Below are positions 33,948 through 42,134 of a stretch of 64,000 nucleotides of DNA, one piece after another. The notes under the pieces were generated by a model. The model was not told the origin of the DNA and did no database searches. It was given only the letters and a program-made list of their open reading frames with translations. The position numbers and the translations under genes are program-made. Within the stretch, counting starts at the first letter, position 1. Every line of letters starts with the position of its first letter. Origin of the DNA: CAVURS01 sp963795385 (GTDB lineage: Bacteria; Actinomycetota; Actinomycetes; Actinomycetales; CAVURS01). The stretch spans positions 434,001-498,000 of the forward strand of contig CAWCHK010000014.1 in NCBI GenBank assembly GCA_963795385.1. The letters are read 5' to 3'.

Positions 33948-35328
33948 GGTCACGGAGTGGATCGAGGAGCAGGTCTCCAAACCGATCGAGGAGTGGGAGA
34001 ACCAGCAGGAGCAACGTTGCCGGGACGAGGACTGCAACTGGTGGACGCTCTGCCTGAACAAGGTCTTCTGCTGGATCGTGACGGTGCTGGTCAAGGTGAT
34101 CCGCTGGGTCGTCGTCACCGTCGGGAAGTGGGTGGCGCGGACCGTCTGCACGGTGATCTCGATCATCGTCGACCTCACCATCGCCGTGCTGCACGGTCTC
34201 TACGACATCGGCGCCGGCATCCTCACGGGGGACTGGCCGCGGGTCTGGGACGGCTTCGTCGAGGTCGTCGGCGGAGCCATCGTCGCGGCCCTCGGGCTGG
34301 CCCGGGTGGCGTTCCTGCTCGACACGGTCGACTTCATCCGCGAGGAGATCCAGAAGAACGAGCTCCGTGACTACGTCAGAGGCCTTCTGCAGCAACGGTT
34401 CTCGCGGGACCCGCAGTCACTGGCCGCGGCGTTGGACGCCATCGGCGTGGACGCGGGCGCCTTCGGCCTGCGGCTGACCGGCCGGGCGACCCGGACGTTC
34501 GTCCGCTCCGACCGCACGAGCGACAAGGGCGGCGGCGTGCCGGACCTGATCCGCTGGCACGAGACGCACGAGCGTGGCATCGACATCCGCAAGCTGGCCG
34601 GGTACGACTACGACAGCTTCTGGAAGCGCGGACGGCCCGAGGTCGTCGGCGCCGACGAGAGCGAGGTGGACGAGTACATCGCGAACCGTGGCGGCCGCAG
34701 CTTCCGGATCTACCCGCTGAGCGAGGGACTGCTGGAGGGCAAGGCCGGCGTGGTCCGCGAGCGCGCGCGGGACCTGGGCCTGATGTACGACTTCGTTTAC
34801 GACGAGGCCGAGGTCCTCGTGCCGGCGTACGTGCTGCTGACCGGCGCGGAGTCGAGCCAGGACGGCTTCAACGTCGACGTCCTCGCCCGCACCAGCGAGC
34901 TGACCGACGCCGGTGTGGCCCGTAAGGAGCTGCCGATGCCGCAGGGCGGTGCGGTGTTCGGGTACACCGAGTCGTTCGTGGGCTACAGCTCGCACCTGGA
35001 CGACGCGACCGGCGTCGACGGCCAGCCCTTCCCCGGCAGCAACACCTCGGGCGTCTCCTTCATGGACCGGGTGCCGGACGTCGTCTTCAAGTACGTCTTC
35101 GCGCACGAGCTCGGGCACTACTTCGGCCTCGTGCACGTCGACGGCGCGCACCGGATCATGTACACGTTCAACAAGTCCGAGGGTAAGTCGATGTTCACCT
35201 GGTGGACCGTGCCCGAGCTGCTCTTCCTCGAGCAGCAGCCACGGTTCGTCCTGGACGAGGCCAAGCGGGCCTGGGACTACATCGTGGCGGGCTTCCCGAC
35301 CGAGGCGCTGACGACCCGGGCGCACTAG
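33925..35328 (+). CDS. Metzincin-like zinc metalloprotease with a Cys/Trp-rich membrane-binding N-terminus
   Basis: 467 residues. Residues 5-70 form an odd Cys/Trp-rich segment (CREVTEWIEEQ, CRDEDCNWWTLCLNKVFCW) leading into hydrophobic stretches to about 130, so it is probably membrane-embedded. The C-terminal domain carries H394-E-L-G-H398-Y-F-G-L-V-H404, the extended HExxHxxGxxH zinc site of metzincins, and Met412 in RIMYTF as a candidate Met-turn. A textbook AAGGAGGT at 33910-33917 precedes the ATG by 7 nt. There is no classic signal peptide. Substrate unknown; coupling to the upstream membrane protein suggests a dedicated two-protein system. Confidence 0.8.
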   Translation: MAALACREVTEWIEEQVSKPIEEWENQQEQRCRDEDCNWWTLCLNKVFCWIVTVLVKVIRWVVVTVGKWVARTVCTVISIIVDLTIAVLHGLYDIGAGILTGDWPRVWDGFVEVVGGAIVAALGLARVAFLLDTVDFIREEIQKNELRDYVRGLLQQRFSRDPQSLAAALDAIGVDAGAFGLRLTGRATRTFVRSDRTSDKGGGVPDLIRWHETHERGIDIRKLAGYDYDSFWKRGRPEVVGADESEVDEYIANRGGRSFRIYPLSEGLLEGKAGVVRERARDLGLMYDFVYDEAEVLVPAYVLLTGAESSQDGFNVDVLARTSELTDAGVARKELPMPQGGAVFGYTESFVGYSSHLDDATGVDGQPFPGSNTSGVSFMDRVPDVVFKYVFAHELGHYFGLVHVDGAHRIMYTFNKSEGKSMFTWWTVPELLFLEQQPRFVLDEAKRAWDYIVAGFPTEALTTRAH

Positions 35329-35331
35329 CCG

Positions 35332-36126
35332 TCAGGCGGCGATGTCGTACTTGTGCAGCTGGCGCTCGAGCAGGTGCATGCCCGAGAGGCCGGGCAGCGA
35401 GTCGATCTTGCCGTCGATCCGGCGGGCCTCGGCCAGCCCGGCCGGTCCGGAGTAGAGATAGGTCAACAAGTGCTTGACCTCGACCTCGGGCATGACGCCG
35501 GACCCGACGATGCCCCAGAACCGCTCCAGCGCGAAGCGGGTGATCCGCTGCGCCTTCTGGGAGCGGGCCAGCCGCTCGCGGGCCTGGCTGTTGTAGAACG
35601 CGATGTGCCGGGTCTCCTGCTTCGCGATCCGCTTCAGGATCTCGGTGAGCATCGGGTTCGACTCAGCGGCGACGAAGCGCGAGTAGCCGGAGTGCGTGCA
35701 CCACTCGTTGATGGCGCCCCAGGTCATGTGGGTGGCGATGAAGTCGTTGCCGATGACGTTCGCGAGGACCGACTGCCGGATCGGGGCCACCCGGTCGCGC
35801 CAGCCCATCCGCTTGCGCAGCGCCATCGTGTGCTCGGGGCCGGTGGGGACGCCGTGGACCTCGAGCACCTCGTCGAGGACCTCGCCGTGCCAGTACTCCT
35901 CGAAGTTCCACATGGTCAGGAACTTCGTGATCTGCGGGTCGGCATGGGACGGCGTGACCAGCAGGTCCCGCAAGTAGCAGACGGTGTGCGTCTCGACGTC
36001 GCTCATGTAGCGCAGGCAGCGCAGGGCCCCCTGCGACAGCGGCGCCCGCTTGAAGTCGTCGAGATCCAGGTCGTCCCACCGCACCGGGACGATGCTCTTG
36101 GCGTACTCGTCGACCTGGAAGCTCAT
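35332..36126 (-). CDS. Ferritin-like diiron protein (acyl-ACP-desaturase-like fold)
   Basis: 264 residues, mostly helical. Two candidate iron-binding motifs are seen: FEEYWHGEVLDEV (ExxxxH) and AKQETRHIAFYNSQARERL (ExxRH). They match the spacing of the four-helix diiron core in the acyl-ACP desaturase/ferritin-like superfamily that is abundant in Actinobacteria. An N-terminal segment PVRWDDLDLDDF is typical of these proteins. Reaction unknown. The stop lies 4 bp from the protease stop (convergent). Confidence 0.72.
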   Translation of the reverse strand: MSFQVDEYAKSIVPVRWDDLDLDDFKRAPLSQGALRCLRYMSDVETHTVCYLRDLLVTPSHADPQITKFLTMWNFEEYWHGEVLDEVLEVHGVPTGPEHTMALRKRMGWRDRVAPIRQSVLANVIGNDFIATHMTWGAINEWCTHSGYSRFVAAESNPMLTEILKRIAKQETRHIAFYNSQARERLARSQKAQRITRFALERFWGIVGSGVMPEVEVKHLLTYLYSGPAGLAEARRIDGKIDSLPGLSGMHLLERQLHKYDIAA

Positions 36127-36163
36127 GTCCCTGCTTCGTCGCCGGCCCCCGGTCGGATTGGGT

Positions 36164-36177
36164 GCCCCGCGCGGGGC
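36164..36177. promoter_or_regulatory. Perfect 14-bp GC palindrome in a divergent promoter region
   Basis: GCCCCGCGCGGGGC is a perfect palindrome located between the divergent diiron-protein gene and the phosphatase gene. It may be an operator, but GC-only palindromes are common in DNA of this composition. Confidence 0.3.
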
Positions 36178-36203
36178 GTCACCCGGACTGAGACGATGCG
36201 GGC

Positions 36204-36743
36204 ATGCCCACGCCGTACCGGATCGTCTTCATCTGCTCCGGCAACATCTGCCGCTCCCCGATGGCCGAGGTGATCACCCGGTCGATGCTGGCCGCCGCCG
36301 GGATGCAGGGGGAGGTGGCCGTGGACAGCGCCGGCACCGGCGGCTGGCACGAGGGTGACGGCGCCGATCCGCGGACGGTGCGCGCCCTCGCGGGGCACGG
36401 GTACGACGGCGCGCAGCACCGGGCCCGCGAGTTCGACCGGGCCTGGTTCGCCGAGCGGGACCTGATCCTCGTGGCCGACCGGGAGCACGAGCGGATCCTG
36501 CGGCGCTGGGCACCGGACGACGCGGCCCGGGCCAAGGTCCGGCTGCTGCGCACGTACGACGAGGCCGCGGTCGCCGCGGGGACGCTCGAGGTGGACGACC
36601 CCTGGTACGGCGACGCCGCCGACTTCGAGCGCTGCCTGGTCGAGGTCGAACGGGCCTGTGCCGGGTTGGTCGCGGCGCTCGCGGAAGACGGACAGATGGA
36701 CCGGAACGGGCGAACCGGCACCGCCCGAGCCGATAGCGTTTGA
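36204..36743 (+). CDS. Low-molecular-weight protein-tyrosine phosphatase
   Basis: 179 residues with the N-terminal P-loop FICSGNICRSPMAE (catalytic C11, R17, CX5R-S) and the general-acid Asp in VDDPWYGDAADFERC, both diagnostic of the LMW-PTP family. Actinobacterial members (PtpA-like) dephosphorylate tyrosine residues, and some are exported. It lies 4 bp upstream of galE, suggesting cotranscription and a possible link to cell-surface sugar metabolism. Confidence 0.92.
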   Translation: MPTPYRIVFICSGNICRSPMAEVITRSMLAAAGMQGEVAVDSAGTGGWHEGDGADPRTVRALAGHGYDGAQHRAREFDRAWFAERDLILVADREHERILRRWAPDDAARAKVRLLRTYDEAAVAAGTLEVDDPWYGDAADFERCLVEVERACAGLVAALAEDGQMDRNGRTGTARADSV

Positions 36744-36747
36744 CCTC

Positions 36748-37791
36748 ATGCGCATCCTCGTCACTGGCGGCGCCGGCTACATCGGCAGCCACACCGTCGT
36801 CCAGCTCCTCGAGGCCGGTCACGACGTGGTCGTCGTCGACAACCTCTCGAACTCGAGCCCGGAGAGCCTGGTCCGGGTGGCCGACCTGACCGGGCGCGAG
36901 GCGCCGCTCGAAGAGGTCGACCTGCTCGACGCCCCCGCCATGGACAAGGTCTTCGGCTCGGCCTTCGACGGTCGTGGCGTCGACGCGGTCGTCCACTTCG
37001 CCGGGCTGAAGGCCGTCGGCGAGTCGGTCGAGCTGCCCTTGCGCTACTACGCGAACAACATCACCGGCACGCTGGTCCTGCTCCAGGCGATGCAGCGGGC
37101 GCACGTGCGGACCTTGGTGTTCTCCTCGTCGGCCACGGTCTACGGCGCCCCCGAGCGGATGCCGATCACCGAGGACTACCCGCTGGGCGCGGTCAACCCC
37201 TACGGACGCACGAAGGAGCACATCGAGGGCATCCTCACCGACCTGGCCGCGTCCGTGCCGACCGCCTCGGACGACGCCTGGCACATCGCGCTGCTGCGCT
37301 ACTTCAACCCGGTCGGTGCGCACGCCTCCGGACGGATCGGCGAGGACCCGGCGGGCATCCCGAACAACCTCATGCCGTACGTCGCGCAGGTCGCCGTCGG
37401 GCGGCGTCCCGAGCTCGTGGTGCACGGCGACGACTACCCGACACCGGACGGCACCTGCGTGCGCGACTACGTGCACGTCGTCGACCTGGCTCGCGGTCAC
37501 CTGGCCGCTCTCGACGCGCTGCCGGAGCGTCCCGGGGCCCGGGCCTGGAACCTCGGCACCGGACAGGGGTCGTCCGTGTACGACGTGCTGCACGCGTTCG
37601 AGCGGGCCGTCGGGCACGAGCTGTCCTCCCGCGTCGGACCCCGTCGACCCGGCGATGCGCCGGTGTCCTACTGCGACCCGTCGCGGGCCGAGGCCGAGCT
37701 GGGCTGGAAGGCCGAGCTGACCCTTGACGACATGTGCGCGGACGCCTGGCGTTGGCAGTCGGCCAACCCCGCCGGCTACCAGGAGACCTGA
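36748..37791 (+). CDS. galE: UDP-glucose 4-epimerase
   Basis: 347-residue SDR enzyme interconverting UDP-glucose and UDP-galactose. The Rossmann TGGAGYIGSHT is at residues 6-16, FAGLKAVGESVELPLRYYANN is the family segment, the catalytic Ser/Tyr/Lys lie in SSSATVYG and NPYGRTKEHIEG, and the C-terminal NLGTGQGSSVYDVL is present. The ATG at 36748 begins exactly at the canonical MRILVTGG. Downstream is the fructosamine-kinase-like gene 19 bp away, so the three genes probably form one operon. Confidence 0.95.
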   Translation: MRILVTGGAGYIGSHTVVQLLEAGHDVVVVDNLSNSSPESLVRVADLTGREAPLEEVDLLDAPAMDKVFGSAFDGRGVDAVVHFAGLKAVGESVELPLRYYANNITGTLVLLQAMQRAHVRTLVFSSSATVYGAPERMPITEDYPLGAVNPYGRTKEHIEGILTDLAASVPTASDDAWHIALLRYFNPVGAHASGRIGEDPAGIPNNLMPYVAQVAVGRRPELVVHGDDYPTPDGTCVRDYVHVVDLARGHLAALDALPERPGARAWNLGTGQGSSVYDVLHAFERAVGHELSSRVGPRRPGDAPVSYCDPSRAEAELGWKAELTLDDMCADAWRWQSANPAGYQET

Positions 37792-37810
37792 GTCCCGGAC
37801 GAGGACCTCC

Positions 37811-38575
37811 ATGAGCAGCAACGGTTTCGTGAAGAGGCGGGTGGACGCCCCTCCCGGGTTCTACCCGGTCGAGGCGGCCGGCCTGGCCTGGCTCGGCGGG
37901 GTGCCCGGAGGGGCCCGGGTCGTGGTCGCTCTCGAGGTCACCGAGGAGTCCCTGACCGTCGAACGGGTGGAGGAGAAGACCCCGAGCCTGCCGGCCGCCG
38001 TCGCTCTCGGCCGGGGTCTGGCCCGGACCCACGCCGCCGGCGCGATGGCCTACGGGTCGCCTCCGGGCGAATGGACCGGCAACGGCTTCATCGGGCCACT
38101 TCCGTTGGTCCACAGGGCCTCCACGACGTTCGGCGACTTCTTCGGCGAGTGCCGCATCCGGCCGTTCGTGCGCCAGCTGCGCGATGCGGGAACGATCGAC
38201 GCCGGCGACCAGGCCCTGCTGGAGCGGGTCAGCGAGCGCCTGTCCAGGGGCATCATCGGAGGCCCGGAGGAGCCACCGAGCCGGGTCCACGGCGACCTGT
38301 GGAACGGCAACGTCCTGTGGTCCGACGGTGGAGCAGTGCTGATCGACCCGGCCGCGCACGGCGGCCACCGCGAGAGCGACCTGGCCATGCTGGCGCTCTT
38401 CGGCCTGCCCTATCTCGAGCCGCTGCTCGCGGCGTACCACGAGGTGCACCCGCTCTCCGACGGCTGGCGCAAGCGGGTCGGCCTGCACCAGCTGTTCCCG
38501 CTCCTGGTGCACGCCGTGCTGTTCGGCCGCGGTTACGCCCAGCGCGCGCTGACCATCGCGGCGACCTACTACTGA
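37811..38575 (+). CDS. Fructosamine kinase family protein
   Basis: 254 residues of the fructosamine/ketosamine-3-kinase fold. The catalytic loop is RVHGDLWNGNVLW and the metal-binding segment is VLIDPAAHGGHRESDLAMLALFG. Family members phosphorylate ketosamines on glycated proteins or small amines so that the sugar detaches. The ATG at 37811 has GAGGAC upstream. It follows galE on the same strand; a role in repair of glycation is family inference. Confidence 0.9.
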   Translation: MSSNGFVKRRVDAPPGFYPVEAAGLAWLGGVPGGARVVVALEVTEESLTVERVEEKTPSLPAAVALGRGLARTHAAGAMAYGSPPGEWTGNGFIGPLPLVHRASTTFGDFFGECRIRPFVRQLRDAGTIDAGDQALLERVSERLSRGIIGGPEEPPSRVHGDLWNGNVLWSDGGAVLIDPAAHGGHRESDLAMLALFGLPYLEPLLAAYHEVHPLSDGWRKRVGLHQLFPLLVHAVLFGRGYAQRALTIAATYY

Positions 38576-38609
38576 CCGGCCGCCCCGGCCGGCGAGGTAT
38601 AACGGCGCC

Positions 38610-39518
38610 ATGAGCTCCCCCAGGAGATGGGCCGTCCTCGGTGTGCCGATCGACACGGTGGGGTCACCGGCCGGGGGGCCGGCGTTCGGGACCGAGGCGT
38701 CACCGGCCGCGTTGCGGGCGCTGGGGTTGCCGACCCGCCTCGGTGCCCGCGACCTCGGGGACCTCGACGTGCGGGTCACCGGGCCGGAGCGCGACCCGGT
38801 GAGCGGCATCGTCGGGTGGCCCAGCGTGGGGACGACCACGACGGCCGTCCGGCAGGCCGTGCGCGAGGTGCTCGGCACGGGGGAGCGCCCGCTCCTGCTC
38901 GGCGGCTGCTGCGGCCTGGTCATGGGGGCGGTGGCGGGCGCGCGGGACGAGCTGGGCCGGGTCGGAATCGTGAACGTCGACGGCCACGTGGACGCCTACG
39001 ACAACCGGAGCTCGCCCACCGGCGAGGCCGCGGACATGCCGCTGAGCGCCCTCATGGGTCTGGGCTGGCCCGACCTGCTCCGGCTCATGGGGCCGAAACC
39101 CGTTGTGGCGCATGGTGATGCGGTCGCGATCGGCGCTCGGGACCCGGAGGAGGCGTCCGACCTCGGGGATCTGCCGGAGCGGCTCGGCATCATGCAGCGC
39201 GACCGCGACGCCGTGGTCGCGGACCCAGCGGCGGCCGGGCGGGCAGCCGTCGCGCACTTCGCCGCGGGGAGCGCCACAGCGCCGGCGTACTGGGTGCACC
39301 TCGACGTCGACGTCCTCGACGAGACGACCTTCCCGGCCACCGACTACCTGATGCCCAACGGCCTGGACCTGGACCAGCTGGCCGGGGTGCTGCGGCCGAT
39401 CACCCAGCACCCGGCGATGATCGGCTTCTCGCTCGGTTGCTACAACCCCAGCAAGGACCCGGACGGCCGGTACGGCGCGGCCCTGGCCGACCTGCTGACG
39501 GAGGTCCTCTCGACCTAG
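38610..39518 (+). CDS. Arginase/agmatinase/formiminoglutamase-family protein with an altered metal site
   Basis: 302 residues with the ureohydrolase fold. NVDGHVDAYDNR corresponds to the DAHxDxx motif and HLDVDVLDE to DxDxxDP. The usual GG(D/N)H(S/A) motif reads GGCCGLV, so the first metal-ligand histidine is missing, and DVDVLDE lacks the final Pro. The enzyme may bind one metal or act on another guanidino or amidino substrate. The stop overlaps the convergent AraC gene by 3 bp. Confidence 0.8.
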   Translation: MSSPRRWAVLGVPIDTVGSPAGGPAFGTEASPAALRALGLPTRLGARDLGDLDVRVTGPERDPVSGIVGWPSVGTTTTAVRQAVREVLGTGERPLLLGGCCGLVMGAVAGARDELGRVGIVNVDGHVDAYDNRSSPTGEAADMPLSALMGLGWPDLLRLMGPKPVVAHGDAVAIGARDPEEASDLGDLPERLGIMQRDRDAVVADPAAAGRAAVAHFAAGSATAPAYWVHLDVDVLDETTFPATDYLMPNGLDLDQLAGVLRPITQHPAMIGFSLGCYNPSKDPDGRYGAALADLLTEVLST

Positions 39519-40459
39519 CCCGTCCGCAGTGCCGTGGCGGCGTGGGCCTTCGGGCTGTGGCCGTAGGACCGCTTGAACGCCGTGCTGAAGGTGAACGGGC
39601 TGCCGTAGCCGACCCGGCGGGACACCGAGCTGACACTGGCCCCCGGCTCGAGCAGCAGGTCGGCGGCCAACGCGAGCCGCCAGCCGGTGAGGTAGGCCAT
39701 CGGCGGCTCGCCGACCAGTTCGTTGAACCGGCGGGCCAGCGCGGCCCGGGAGATCCCCACCCGGCGGGCCAGCTCGGCCACCGTCCAGGGCGCCTCGGGC
39801 CGATCGTGCAGCAGCCGAAGGGCCTGTCCCACCACGGGATCGGACTGCGCGGCGTACCACTGGGGTGCGGCTGCCTCCGGGCCGGCGAACCAGGCCCGCA
39901 GGGCGTCGATCACGAGCAGGTCGAGCAGCCGGTCGAGGACGACCTGCTGGCCCGGGCGGTCGCGGCCGATCGCGTCCAGCAGCAAGGGCAGCACGGGCGA
40001 TACCCACGAGCTCGCCGCGAGTGACACCAGGGCCGGGAGCGCGTCGGTCAGCCGGCGGCTGATCTCGCCGTCGGCCTGGTAGGTGCCGATCAGCATCTCG
40101 GTGGCACCGTCCGGGCTGTTGCCCCAGGCCCGCACACCGAGCGCCATCTCGGCCGAGACGCTCTCGCCGTCGGGCGAGACGCACACCTGCCCGGGCAGGA
40201 TGCGCACCTGCGCCGGGGTCGTCGGGGAGTCGGCGAAGAGGTAGGGGTCGGGGCCGCGCAGGAGCGCGACGTCGCCCGGCCCGAGCCGGGTGGGCGCCCC
40301 GCCGTCCGGGACGACCCAGGCCTCGCCGCCGACCATGACGACCACCGACAGGGGGGCCTCGTCCTCGATCCGCACCGACCACGGCGGCGCCATCACGCTG
40401 CGCAGCACGAAGGCCCCTCGTGCGCGGGGGCCGGCCAGGAACCCGGCGATCTCGTCCAT
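39515..40459 (-). CDS. AraC-family transcriptional regulator with N-terminal cupin
   Basis: 314 residues. The N-terminal half (residues 15-190) is a cupin ligand domain of the AraC_binding_6 type (PPWSVRIEDEAPLSVVVMVGGEAWV, GDVALLRGPDPYLF). The C-terminal half holds two HTH motifs: WTVAELARRVGISRAALARRFNELVGEPPMAYLTGWRLALAADLL and VSSVSRRVGYGSPFTFSTAFKRSYGHSP. The ATG is at 40459. It is divergent from the DUF1772 gene across 102 bp, which is its most likely target. Confidence 0.92.
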   Translation of the reverse strand: MDEIAGFLAGPRARGAFVLRSVMAPPWSVRIEDEAPLSVVVMVGGEAWVVPDGGAPTRLGPGDVALLRGPDPYLFADSPTTPAQVRILPGQVCVSPDGESVSAEMALGVRAWGNSPDGATEMLIGTYQADGEISRRLTDALPALVSLAASSWVSPVLPLLLDAIGRDRPGQQVVLDRLLDLLVIDALRAWFAGPEAAAPQWYAAQSDPVVGQALRLLHDRPEAPWTVAELARRVGISRAALARRFNELVGEPPMAYLTGWRLALAADLLLEPGASVSSVSRRVGYGSPFTFSTAFKRSYGHSPKAHAATALRTG

Positions 40460-40561
40460 GTGACGAGAGTAGCCCCGCCCGGCCCGCTGGTGAGACGCTC
40501 GCGAATGCATCTGCGCTGCTGAGGGATGGATCGTCTCGGCGAGAGGCGGTTGTCTGGGGTC

Positions 40562-41080
40562 ATGACCCAGACCACTGCCCCGGAGACGACGACCATGACC
40601 GACGCCTACGCCCGCACCCTGACCCTGGTCGCCGCGATCGGCGCCGGCTTGGCGGGGGGCGTCTTCCTGGCCTTCTCGACCTTCATCATGCCGGCGCTGC
40701 GTCGGATCCCGGACCGCTCGGCGATGGCGGCGATGAACTCGATCAACCAGGCGGCACCGGCGTCGCCGCTCTTCATGCTGCTCCTCTTCGGGACGGCCCT
40801 CGCCTGCCTGCTGCTCGGTGTCTCGGCCGTCCGGCGGCTGGATCAGCCGGTCGCGCGGTGGCAGCTGGCCGGCTGCGCGCTCTACCTGGTGGCGGTCGTG
40901 GTGACGATGGCCTACCACGTGCCCCGCAACGACGCCCTGATCGCGCTGGACCCGAACGGCCCCAACGGCCCGGCGCAGTGGCGCTCGTTCGTGCCCGGCT
41001 GGGTGGCGTGGAACCACGTCCGCACCGTGTCCTCGGTGGCCGGGACCGTGGCGCTGGCCGTCGCCGTACGGATCGGCTGA
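40562..41080 (+). CDS. DUF1772 (anthrone-oxygenase-like) membrane protein
   Basis: 172 residues with four hydrophobic helices and the family signatures GVFLAFSTFIMPALRRIP near the N-terminus, MAYHVPRNDAL after helix 3 and WVAWNHVRTVSSVAG before the last helix. DUF1772 proteins resemble fungal anthrone oxygenases but their bacterial role is unknown. Its position opposite the AraC regulator suggests regulation by it. The stop is 4 bp from the convergent metallopeptidase stop. Confidence 0.85.
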   Translation: MTQTTAPETTTMTDAYARTLTLVAAIGAGLAGGVFLAFSTFIMPALRRIPDRSAMAAMNSINQAAPASPLFMLLLFGTALACLLLGVSAVRRLDQPVARWQLAGCALYLVAVVVTMAYHVPRNDALIALDPNGPNGPAQWRSFVPGWVAWNHVRTVSSVAGTVALAVAVRIG

Positions 41081-41084
41081 CCGG

Positions 41085-42134
41085 CTACGGGCCCGCGACC
41101 GCGGGAGCAGGGACCTGGCGCCGCACGAGGTCGTCCACGAAGCGCAGCTTGTCCAGCACGCCGGGGGACAGCACGAACGGGTAGAGGTCGTCCTTGCCCA
41201 TGCTGCGGTTCACCTGGTTCAGGGCCACGGACAGCGGCAGCCAGGTCTGGACCAGCTCGTCGAAGGTCAGGTCCGCGTCGAGCGGGCGGGCGTGGTCGGC
41301 TCGCACGCCGTACGCCGCCGCCGTCTGCAGCGAGTCCCGGATGTGCAGCAGGTGGGCGAAGGTCTCCGCCCAGTCCTCCCACGGGTGGGCCGTCGCGTAG
41401 GTGCTGACGAAATGGTCCGGCCAGTCGGGTGGTGGCGGGCGGTCGTAGTGCCGCTGCAAGGCCGCGGCGTAGTCCTCCCCCTCGTCACCGAAGCAGTCCC
41501 GGAACTGTTGCCGCACAGCCGGATCCGCTGCGCGATCGACCAGCACCTGCCAGTACCAGTGGCCGGTCTCGTGCCGGACGTGACCGAGCAGGGTGCGGTA
41601 GGGCTCCGCGAGCTGCTCCCGCATCGCCTCCCGGTGCCCGGCGTCCCCCTCGGCCAGGTCGATCGTGATCACTCCGTCGTCGTGACCGGTGACCACCGGT
41701 TGCTGGGCGCTGGAGAGCAGGTCGAAGGCCAGGCCGTGCTCCGGGTCCTGAGCCCGCGAGATCAGGGGCAGGCCGAGGTCGTCGAGCTGGTAGACGAGCC
41801 GTCGCTTGGCCGCCTCGGTCCGCGCGAACGACTTCAGGGCCGGCAGCTCGGAGTCGGCCGGGCGGGTCCGGGTCAGGGCACAGCAGTCGCACAGACCGGC
41901 CGCGGCGCCCTCGGCGGCGAGCCAGTTGCACTCCGCCAGAAGGAGGTTCGCGCAGGGGTGCAGCCGCTCACCGTCCAGCCGGACTGCCAGCAGACGCCCG
42001 CCAGTGCCGTCCGGCGACAGGGAGAAGAAGCCCCCGGACACGCGGTCGAAGCCGATCGGCGTACCGCAGGCGAGGCAGACCGAGTTCTCGAAGAAGACCG
42101 GGGCGCCGCAGGCTGGGCAGGTGAAGGAACGCAT
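41085..42134 (-). CDS. Zinc-ribbon plus zinc metallopeptidase (DUF2248-like)
   Basis: 349 residues. An N-terminal zinc ribbon CPACGAPVFFENSVCLACG (two CxxC) and a second Cys set (LCDCCALT) are followed by a gluzincin-type H188-E-T-G-H192 in VRHETGHWYWQVLV and a downstream DWAETFAHLLHIRD with candidate third ligand residues. The family co-occurs with transglutaminase, ATP-grasp and alpha-E genes. The ATG at 42134 shares its first base with the stop codon of the transglutaminase gene (TGATG). It is the last gene of the operon and a candidate processing peptidase of the ligation system. Confidence 0.85.
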   Translation of the reverse strand: MRSFTCPACGAPVFFENSVCLACGTPIGFDRVSGGFFSLSPDGTGGRLLAVRLDGERLHPCANLLLAECNWLAAEGAAAGLCDCCALTRTRPADSELPALKSFARTEAAKRRLVYQLDDLGLPLISRAQDPEHGLAFDLLSSAQQPVVTGHDDGVITIDLAEGDAGHREAMREQLAEPYRTLLGHVRHETGHWYWQVLVDRAADPAVRQQFRDCFGDEGEDYAAALQRHYDRPPPPDWPDHFVSTYATAHPWEDWAETFAHLLHIRDSLQTAAAYGVRADHARPLDADLTFDELVQTWLPLSVALNQVNRSMGKDDLYPFVLSPGVLDKLRFVDDLVRRQVPAPAVAGP

